Source: Paracentrotus lividus
Taxonomy: Eukaryota; Echinodermata; Echinoidea; Camarodonta; Echinidae
Reading direction: 5' to 3'
DNA: 64,000 nt
Assembly (NCBI GenBank): GCA_940671915.1
Contig: CALNVZ010003435.1
Span: 6,009,322 to 6,073,321 of the forward strand
Shown here piece by piece: positions 55,600 through 64,000 of the stretch; within the stretch, counting starts at the first letter, position 1, and each line of letters begins with the position of its first letter. The notes beneath the pieces are model-generated. The model did no database searches, was not told the origin of the DNA, and was given only the letters and a program-made list of their open reading frames with translations. The position numbers were made by a program, and so were the translations under genes.

Positions 55600-57300
55600 A
55601 AGACTTCGTTTTTCGAAAAAATTGAAATTTGACTTTTGGTAATAGAGTTCTTGTTGTACAAAAACATAAGATACCTAAATTAATAGTTATGAATTTGTAC
55701 ACAGTAAGATATATGAGTTTCTGAAGAGAGGCGTTTGAATGACCTCGAAAATCAGAGTTGGTAATTATTCTTACTATCTTTTTTTTGCAATTTTCAATAA
55801 ACTCTCAGAAGATATTGCTACTTGACCCCAACAAGATTATTCACCACTTCAGGTTGGCAAAATTAATGCATTAATACAACATTAATAATATATTTTTGAG
55901 GTATCAAATCTCGTTAATCTATTTAGGAACACCGAATAATATCTTAGACATTTGATTTGATATTTTTTTAACATGACTTTCCACTTATATCATCATCTAT
56001 ATTAACACCAAGAAATTTAAGCAGTTTTTACATTGTTCAATTGTTTATCTATCATATATACTCAATATCATTTAAACGCAAATATTCATATTACCAAATA
56101 TCATACAGTGGGTTTTTGTAATGTTCAATACGCAACTATTAGCTTTAACCACTTAATTATTTTACAATTCAATATTCATGGTACGGTTTAAATTGTGTAT
56201 ATCAATTGTTTTAAAAAAATATCGTAATCATCAGCAAATAATAAAGTTTTGAAATATTCGAACAAGATACAAATCATTGAATATATACCAAGAAAAAGGA
56301 GCGGCCAGAATTGGCCCTTGTGGAACCCCGCATGTATAGTTCTTCATATTTGAATGATTTTGAGTTGAAACACTGTAAATTGTTTACGATCGTTAAGATA
56401 ACCTTTGGGCATTAATTTCAAGGGGTTCCTTAATAGCATAATATCGAAGTTATTTATAATATGTTATGATCGATACAATCGAATGCTTTTTTAAGATCCC
56501 AGGGACACACCCATTAACGCTCCTTATATTCAAAATGCTTGTTTATATTGAATAAAAATTGGATTAATGCATGAATAGTGGAATGTTTTCACGAAAACCA
56601 AACTGTTTTATCATGTAATATATGATATTCTCAAAGTAGTTAACAAAATCTAACATATAAACATTTTTCAAGTATTTCGTACAAGAAATAAAAGAGAGAT
56701 AGGTCTATAATTGGACACTTTAAGGACCACTTTTATAAACTGGTATTACTTTTGAAATCTTCAACTGTTCGTATTAACACACTTTGGATTAAACAACATT
56801 GAATATAAAACACAAAGGCTAGATAAAAAAATGAAATAGATTTTCTTGATTATAAAATATTTTCGAAAGAGTCATAGCCAGTGCCTTGCCTTTTTTCATG
56901 ATAGGACAATATCTATAATTTTTCCTTTTCTGTGATAAAGGTTTCAAACATGAATGAGAAAATGAACGCTTTTAGACAGGAAGAAATATTCCATTTTCAT
57001 CAACAAACTTACTATGCTATTCTGACCAATATAACAAAATAAGTTATTGAAAGATTAAGCATCAAGGTAGATAAAATATTAGCAATCAATAGATACACCA
57101 TTTATATTAAAAATTCGAATATTTTCAGATCCAGATTTGAAATTTCTGTTTAAATGTATTGATTACTTTCCAAGTTTTGTTCATGATTTCCTCTCACACT
57201 TTGAAATTTATCAGAAAAATAGTTTCTTTTTTTACTTTCTATTGCATTTTTATTGAAAGCGACTTATAAGTAGCAAGATGATTTTTAGTTGGATTTTTTA
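55600..57300 (-). pseudogene. LINE reverse transcriptase, degenerate
   Basis: The minus strand reads CPWDLKKAFDCIDHNI (about 56461-56512; first catalytic aspartate in the AFD motif). Downstream come GVPQGPIL (about 56301-56332; equivalent of GVPQGSxLGP), then FADDYDIFL (about 56218-56245; the catalytic FADD box) and, further on, LKFLGVNIDDDI (about 55990-56025). All are diagnostic of non-LTR reverse transcriptases, in the expected order and spacing. Frameshifts separate several blocks and in-frame stops are present. Catalytic residues survive but no continuous frame exists. Confidence 0.78.
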
Positions 57301-57599
57301 ACATACCTTCTATGATATACTTATTTTTCTTTTTAAACATCTCTTTCAAGATCATTATCAACCAAAAGTTCCTTCTAAACTGTACCTTGACCTTTTTTAA
57401 ATGGAAAACAACTCATATATAAATCCATGATTACAGAAATGAACTTGTCATACAAAGATCGGTCATATGAAGGTTACAGTGGGTATGTTCAAAGTTATAA
57501 ACACTTCCAGCAACATTCCGCAATTATTTACTTATGTTTTCTTCATTATTTGTCTTGTTGATGTTACATATTTTTTCTCATTTTCAAAAAGAAAGTCAG

Positions 57600-58160
57600 A
57601 AACTAAAAGGGAAAAATTGGAAAATGATCTGAAAATGTCAGCTATGATAATACCTGAAGTATATGGATATTGACTAGAGTTTGAAAAGAAAATTATCTAT
57701 CAATGTTGCGTTGACTGAGTAAATTCTGAGGATATTAATTAAAGGATTAAAACGAAAATGATGACAACATACTGAAAATTCATTTACATAGTTTAAAACG
57801 TTCTTTTATTGAGATCAATGTTAAAATCCCCAACAATAACTTCCTTGCGTTCATGATTAATACTCTAATAAAAGTGGTCCTCAAAGTGAATTAAAATCTT
57901 GGGCGATTATCTGAGGCCTGTATAATACACCAATTAATATGTTTTTAAGGCTTTGAGAATTTCTATTGAAATACATTCACATTGTTACAAAGAGATTTAA
58001 GTCAGGCCTAAGTATATACTTGATGTTTTTATAAACCCATAAACCAAGCACTCCACCTCTCTTTCCTTTTTTTGAAGAACCAATAAATATATAGTCATAA
58101 AAAGATATTATCGAGCAGATTCATCCATCAACCAGTTTCCAGACAATGCAAATATTAAAA
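57600..58160 (-). pseudogene. LINE AP-endonuclease domain, degenerate
   Basis: The minus-strand blocks run ALSGNWLMDESA (about 58110-58150; the S-ET-WL-DE position), KRGGVLGLWVYKNI (about 58030-58075; G-G-V-x-L/x-V), YTGLR, VIVGDFNIDLNK (about 57799-57840; catalytic GDFN) and FSDHFPIF (about 57608-57634; the terminal SDH-P box). This is the standard motif series of the jockey/CR1 endonuclease that nicks target DNA. Several frameshifts. The conserved N, D and H of the active site are still readable. Confidence 0.75.
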
Positions 58161-58739
58161 GTACAATTTATTGAATTAACAAAAATTGAATTTCATCCGA
58201 TTTCTTAAAAGGCTCCTGCATTAAAATGTATTACTGATAAGAAATCATTAGATATGAAAGTAACTCTTGATTGATGCCTATCTATCGAGAAATTAAAACC
58301 GTCAAATCATCATAGTAATTTAAAATTGATCTTACATGAGTATTTAATGCTGTAAAAACATAGAAGTACCCATTTTGGTACAATTAATTACAAACAAAAT
58401 ACAATTCTTAGAATATACATTATTTGTGCTTTTTATCTTTAAAAAAACTAAAATAATTAAAGAACAAAAGTTGGTCTATAGAACAAAAGAAACGAATGAA
58501 GTCCGAATTATTTATGAATATCATAATAAGACATCAGGAAACAGATACCATTGAGATTTTGTGCCAAGAAATGCTTGCTCGTGTATATCATATTAGAAGA
58601 TAAAAGTTGGCACTTTCACATTTGAAATATCGACCAGTATTGATACAACAGGAGATCACGTTTGCTAGTATCTGGAGCACTGGTTGGGTATACTGACTCG
58701 ATACGTTTTAGATCATCCTCACAATGATATTAGCTTAGT

Positions 58740-59231
58740 TATTCTTACCATTCGTAGCTTTCAGGAGAGGCGATGATTTTGCCATCACTGGACCAGGCTT
58801 GTTGAACTAGTCCGATTTGTAGGTTTTTCGCCAGACAATCTTTTTCGGGATCAAGGTCTTCCGTGATACTAATGCCTGTGCTTTTGGGACTTTCCATTCA
58901 TGATGAGAGATTGACGAACGCGATACTGTGAACTTAACAATATTGAGCGAGGGTGTGTTTTTGCTTGGTTGTTTTCCTTGTGTTGACGGAACTTTCGAAC
59001 GCTGACTGCTGTTGACCGGTTCTGCAGTTTCTCATGTTGATCCGCACACTCGTGTCTGAGAAGTGGCTTGTCGGTTCTGTGAGAAACGATCAATTCTACA
59101 TAAGGACAGCTCAATTTTCCCAATTGCTTCGTTGTAAATCGATGAACTATTTGATCGGTTCTTCCTTCTTGGTCTCCTTTATTCAAAGATCCAAAGATTG
59201 TGGCGCCTTCCATACTGATGTAGCTCATCAT
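58740..59231 (-). pseudogene. LINE ORF1-like segment
   Basis: A 120-codon minus frame (59231-58869) includes RTDQIVHRFTTKQLG. In another frame downstream are TGISITEDLDPEKD, IGLVQQAWSSDGKII and ASPESYEW, followed by GTAAGA. The ITEDL...W-S/T-DGKI pattern is what I associate with the C-terminal RNA-binding domain of L1-ORF1p-like (Transposase_22-type) proteins carried by many invertebrate LINEs. Its position 5' of the endonuclease supports this. The join needs a frameshift. Moderate confidence. Confidence 0.45.
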
Positions 59232-59330
59232 AATGTGCTTGCCTGCGCATCAGCTTGCCTTAGTGTTCCAAGTTTCTTCCTAGAGAACGAAATCGTCCTA
59301 TCTTTCACTCTAGCTTGCTAATTCAGAATT

Positions 59331-61278
59331 CTGCTTTCAACTTTCAAACTTTATCATTCGATTACTCAGTTTCTCAGTAATCAGGGTACTTAACTGACAA
59401 CGAATAGAGTCATTAAGTTTTTTGGCTAACTAAGTACATTGGTCGGAAATCTCTGTATTGCTCCTAGTATCTGACGAACCATTGTTCACTTGAGAAGCTA
59501 GAGGCTCTATTCAAGTTACTGATGCACTTCAAAAGCTTAAGTAAAAAAGGTTTTACTGGCAGAGGAAGAATAATGAGCTAGGTAGAACAAAAATATCAGC
59601 ACATGGGACGAAGACAGAAAACTGAAACTGCAACCAACAAGCAAGATAAGTTAAAAGTGCATAATATTCACTTACATGATCGATAAAGTCCAGAATATGA
59701 GGCAGAGATTCCTGGTGCACTAATGAACACACAATGTTTTAAAGCAGCAAGTATAGTTTGGAGAGAAAATTGCATTTTCTAAAAACATACTCACTTGTCC
59801 TCATATTGTTCAATGACAAATCAATACATGGCAAGTAATTAACCATGCACCAATGCCATGTATTTCCATGATATGATATAAGTTAGCATAAAACATGGGG
59901 AGATGTTCATCAAAAATGAGGCCATACTTCCTTCACATCACCCCAGAACTCTGGGCATGCCACACCACTGCTGACGGCGTGGTGCATTCTGTGTGTATCA
60001 GTCTGTGTATTCAATAGCATATACTTTGCACATAAACCACTGCACGTTGCATTCTCCCGGGTCATCCTCTTAAACCTGGCCCATAAACAGATCGATTTAC
60101 AAAAGTTTTGTTGCTAAATTCATGTGGGTGGGGGGTGGTCCTTAGAGTGGATTTTATAACAATCATTTGTACAACAGGTTATTGAAGGTAATTAATTCAT
60201 ATTATACACTATAGAAGTAAAAACAAAAATAGTTCTCCCAAAACTATACATGAGCCTTTAAGGCATTCAATGTGTTACGAAAAAAAGCCTGCTAAAAATC
60301 CTTTGTAAAATTCTAGTTGAAGCTTAGTGAGTCTTGGCTTACTTCTTAGATTGATTGATTTAAAAAAGTTACGGCGAACTCAGCGCCGTTTGCGTACGGA
60401 GTTGGTAATTACCAAATTTTCCCTTTCAGTTGAGAAAAGAGACCAAATAAAACATGGTATCAAAATAAAGATAGGAATAAAGATACACATTGTCTAATCT
60501 CATCAATAGACAAGTGCGATTCTTCATCATATTTTTCACAATATCAGCGCAAAAAGTATGAAAACCATATGTAAATCAATCATAGACAATACACGTAAGA
60601 ATTCCTGCTATAGAGGAGACCATGTACATGTGACCCCTGACCCAATGACGTCACAGACCTCCTATCGTAACGTAAAACTCCCTTAATTATATAGAATGCT
60701 AAAAAATAAGAAATTTATAATAATTGTTAATTTGCACATTTCCTTCAGACTGGTGTTTGGTGGATATCGAAATCAGCAATGCGGTAACAACCGTTTTGGA
60801 ATACGTTAGTGGTGGGAAAGTAAATTCTAAACCAACGTTCTGAGAACGTTCTATCCACTGTGGTTATAGCTTCCTAGGAACATCGGTAGGTAATATCATC
60901 CTTCACCGTCTTACAAGAAACACACTAGGCAACGCTCACGTATACACCAACACACACACACCTTCACACCCACACCCCCTCAATCCTCATCTATATACAG
61001 CCTATACATGACCTACACACACACGCACAACCATACCAATGCCACACGAAAACCCTGATCCTCTCCCACTTAAACCCAACACATCCGCCTGTACCCTCAC
61101 TTAATATATACAAACATGTACAATAAACCACACACCCTAATTTATACACCCACATTCCTCTTTCTATATCTACCTGCTCGGTAATTTTCTTACTTTGTGG
61201 TGCTTACATTGTTTTCAATGTAACAGGCTTAAATCGTACTTCTTCTTTTTTCTTTAGTTGCGTAAAGCTGGTGTATAA
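59331..61278. other. No gene seen; CA-rich tract
   Basis: AT-rich sequence with a degenerate CA/ACCC tract at about 60945-61165 and a TGACGTCA palindrome near 60648. Short open frames only. Confidence 0.45.
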
Positions 61279-61743
61279 CAGTCTGTGTCAAATAAAAATG
61301 GTACAGTTGGAAAAACATTTTTTTATAGTATGAAGATCAATTACAACCTGGTATTGTTTAATATTATCATTAAAGTAGAAATCAGACTTCTTCTGCAATT
61401 TTTTTCATACATTTGGTGGCATATTTTTTGAGATATGAACTAATTTCTACAATCAAGAAATAATCCATTTTTTGCACGCCGTCCCATGCCTTTGTGTATG
61501 ATTTCGAATAATGACGCGGAATTCGGCGCTTCAGAAGCAACAGACGAAGCGTTTCGATTTGTCCTCGTTGCAATAAAATTAGCATAACTTTTGTTTACAG
61601 AAGCAAATTATACAGGACAAGTGGCACAGCAAGAGAAATCTTTTGGCTTTAATTTGACACCATAAACACGCATTATATGAAAAAATTTCACACCTAAATG
61701 ATTTTTCCCCGACTGTACCAATTTTTTTTGACACAAAGGACTG
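61279..61743. mobile_element. 465-bp mariner-like MITE
   Basis: The left end CAGTCTGTGTCAAATAAAAA continues to TGGTACAGT. The inverted right end is CAGTCCTTTGTGTCAAAAAA, continuing to TTGGTACAGT. TA follows the right end (61744-61745), and TATA lies two bases before the left end. The 67-codon minus frame inside (61382-61585) has no recognisable transposase motif. Confidence 0.65.
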
Positions 61744-61880
61744 TAGTTTAAGGGAGAAAGGAAAAATTTAATTTGGATTCACAGTTAGATAATATGACAG
61801 ATGAACCCCCTCCTATAACTGTAACAGAAAGTTATTTACATGGAATCTCGTTTTAATGTCTTTATTTTCACGAAATATTA

Positions 61881-61905
61881 NNNNNNNNNNNNNNNNNNNN
61901 NNNNN
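61881..61905. other. Assembly gap of exactly 25 N
   Basis: Placeholder gap identical in size to that at 15918-15942. To its right the GGCGCC element begins abruptly in mid-array, duplicating 49.9 kb onward. Confidence 0.98.
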
Positions 61906-64000
61906 TATTTGATATTAAACTTAGGGCGCCAAATCGACCGTGAACTAAGTGAGGTCGCCAAATTGACCTTAAATTTAGGGGGGCGCCGACTCGACCTTAA
62001 ACTAAGGGGCGCCAAAATGAGCTTACACGTAGAGGCGCCAAATTGACCTGCAACATAGGTGGGGCGCCGAATCGACCTTAGATTTAGGAGGAGGCGCCAA
62101 ATCGACCTTAAACTTAGCGGCGTTAAATCGACCTTATATTTATGGGGCCCCAAGATGAGCTTAACGTGGGGGCGCCTAATTGACCCGAAACTTAGGTGGG
62201 GCGCCAAATCGACCTTAAATTTAGAAGGGGGCACCAAATCGACCTTAAACTTTGGGGCGCTATATCGTCCTTAAATTTAGGGGGCGCCAAATGGAACTTA
62301 ACCTTAGGGGCACTAAATAGACCATAAATTTAGGGGGCGCCAAATCGGCCTTAAACGAAGTGGCACCAAATTTAGCTGAAACATAGGGGCGCCAAATCGA
62401 CCTTAAACTTAGGGCGCTAAATCGACTTAGAGGGGTGCCAAATCGACCTTAAACATAGAGGCGCCAAATTTAGCTTAAATGTTGGGGCGCCAAAATGATC
62501 TGAAACTTAGGAAGCGCCGAATTGACCTGAAGTTAAGGGGGCGCCAAATTGATCTTAAACTTAGGGACGTCAGATTGAGCTCAAATGTAGGGTCGTCAAA
62601 TTTAACTTTAACTTAGGGGCTCCAACTTTATCCTAAACTTAGGGAGAGTGCCGAATTTACCAGAAACTAAGGGGGCAAAAAAAAACAAAAGGGGTCTTTA
62701 AAATGTTCTCTATGTAGAAAGAGCAAAGTTTTAAACATGTAAATTTGCATGTAGCCAAATTTTCGCTCGCGCTTCGCGCTCGCATATTTTTTTTAATTGA
62801 GTTATTAAATTGTGTTTTTGAGGAACGCATAAACTGTTCTGTTTTCTAATCATTCGAATACTTCAAAATATCCGTTCGCTCCTCGCTCTCGCCTTTGTTT
62901 GTCCTTTTACCAGAATTTACATTATGAGATTCTTATTATCAAAACATTTGAATTAATTTTATTTCACGTTACATTTGTTTTTGCATTTCAAATTGACCTG
63001 AAAATTAAGGAGCGCCGAATTGACCTGAAGTTAAGAGGGTGCCGAATTGATCTTAAAATTAGGGGCGCCAAATTAAGATTAAACCTAGGGGCGCCAAAAT
63101 GATCTGAAACTTAGGGGCCCCGAATTGACCTGAGACTTAGGGGCGACGATTTGACCTGAAGTTAAGGGGCCCCAAATTGATTGATCTTAAACCTATGGAC
63201 GCCAGATTGAGCTCAAATGTAGGGGCTCCAAATTTATCTTTAACTTAAAGGGGCTCCAACTACCGTATATCCTAGACTTGTGGAAGTTTGCAAAATTTGC
63301 CTGAAACTACGGGGCCAACAAATTGCAATTCTTTAAAATATGGTAGATAGACCAAAATTTTAAAATTCCATGCCTCCTGATCTGTATTTACATTGCAAAA
63401 TTTTCGCTCGCGCTTCGCACTCGCATCATTTTTTTCCAATGTGTTATTACATTGTTTCCTGAGGAACGCATAAAATGTTATGATTTCTAATCATTCGAAA
63501 GCATCAGAATTTCCGATTGCGCTTCGAGCTCACTTTTGTTTTTCCTCTTGAGAGAATTTACATTATAGGATAGCATCAATACATTTATACATTTTTTTCA
63601 ATTACACATTACATTTTTTGCATTTCACATTGACCTGAAAATAAGGGGCACCAAATTAATTTTAAACAAAGGGACATCAAATTGACCTAAAATATATATG
63701 TATGGCGCCAAATTGAGCTTAAACTTAGGGGCGCCAAATTTATCTTAAATTTAAGGAGGGAAGCAGAATTATATATAGATACATAGATACAAATTTATCT
63801 TTCCTTCACATGTAAACGTACTTGGAAACACTCGTTGCTGGGCAACAAATTGGTCTTTAAATTATGGAAGCTAAATTGGTCCTTAACTTCTGGTCTCTAT
63901 ACATAGAGCAAAATTTTCGCTCGCGCTTCGCGCTCACATAATTTTTCCAATGAGTTATTACATTGTGTTCCTGAGGAACGCATAAATTTTCCCGCTTTCA
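61906..64000. mobile_element. GGCGCC-array element, cleaner copy, incomplete
   Basis: Collinear with about 49910-52390 but shorter, since it lacks the extra single bases. Arrays of GGGGCGCCAAATCGACCTTA plus AACTTAG occupy 61906-62690, 62990-63260 and 63640-63760. They are separated by AAATTTTCGCTCGCGCTTCG and GAGGAACGCATAAA blocks (62757, 63400, 63912). It runs off the window, and its left end is lost in the gap. No coding capacity; open frames such as SRSIWRP or LKLRGAK are repeat translations. Confidence 0.8.

Larger units (their letters stand above)
55380..59330 (-). mobile_element. Degenerate LINE with ORF1, EN and RT (jockey/CR1-like)
   Basis: Read on the minus strand, conserved blocks appear in the right order: an ORF1-like RNA-binding segment, an AP-type endonuclease, then a reverse transcriptase with its conserved A, B and C regions and a KFLGVNIDDD block after the palm. 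Stops and frameshifts are frequent, so the element is dead or badly sequenced. Total length near 3.9 kb suits a CR1/jockey/L2-type non-LTR element. The 3' tail has no clear poly(A). It is oriented opposite to the CLCA exons. Confidence 0.75.

Noticed and set aside
57467-57673. 68-codon plus-strand frame
   Set aside because: Antisense to the conserved FSDHFPIF block of the LINE endonuclease; a shadow.
59034-59321. 95-codon plus-strand frame
   Set aside because: Antisense to the ORF1-like LINE segment, which has the better motif support.
61382-61585. 67-codon minus-strand frame as a transposase relic
   Set aside because: It lies in a 465-bp MITE but shows neither a DDE/D pattern nor a helix-turn-helix I can recognise.
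1-64000. tRNA, rRNA or other structured RNA genes
   Set aside because: None was recognised on either strand by eye. Short RNA genes could be missed without a covariance search.

Overview
This is a stretch of animal nuclear genome, AT-rich, almost gene-free and crowded with repeats. Four things point to a metazoan, probably a marine invertebrate and plausibly a deuterostome: exons with GT-AG introns and repeat-filled introns, a CLCA-type von Willebrand A (vWA) gene, a jockey/CR1-like LINE with ORF1, endonuclease and reverse transcriptase, and many small DNA transposons with terminal inverted repeats (TIRs). The species cannot be fixed from the sequence. There are no bacterial-type genes, and most long open frames are artefacts of minisatellites and homopolymers.

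Layout. 1-8.4 kb: a truncated repeat with a CTCGTGGG minisatellite, a TIR element (881-2213), a transposon whose inverted ends are built of tandem arrays and which is flanked by an 8-bp target duplication (3878-4987), and a possible minus-strand promoter with a first exon near 8 kb. 8.46-24.41 kb: a palindrome with arms of about 7.4 kb around a 1.1-kb spacer that holds a 25-N gap. Each arm carries a second copy of the array-ended transposon (8949-10475, mirrored at 22406-23925). The right arm has many more one-base indels. 24.4-30.3 kb: further TIR elements, a 2.07-kb palindromic element rich in AGGTCA motifs, and a 164-bp hairpin. 31-39 kb: two tandem copies of a 1.29-kb repeat, the second split by a 4.6-kb insertion whose ends are again tandem arrays. 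39-48 kb: four TIR elements in a row, at least two with clean TA flanks.

48.16-54.1 kb: the only recognisable host gene, plus-strand exons of a calcium-activated chloride channel regulator (CLCA) carrying the vWA domain with its MIDAS motif. Two exons are clean, a third is likely, and one or two more are frameshifted. A 3.4-kb element made of GGCGCCAAATCGACCTTA repeats sits in an intron. 55.4-59.3 kb: a minus-strand LINE relic. 61.3-64 kb: a mariner-like MITE, a second 25-N gap, and a cleaner second copy of the GGCGCC element. The copy at 49.7-52.9 kb looks like the same sequence with many one-base errors, so this part may be an unpolished long-read patch. The frameshifts in the neighbouring CLCA exon could then be sequencing errors.

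The genes do not form a pathway. The coherent theme is mobile DNA: at least three unrelated families have TIRs built from tandem minisatellite arrays in opposite orientation, similar in design to foldback/Galileo elements.
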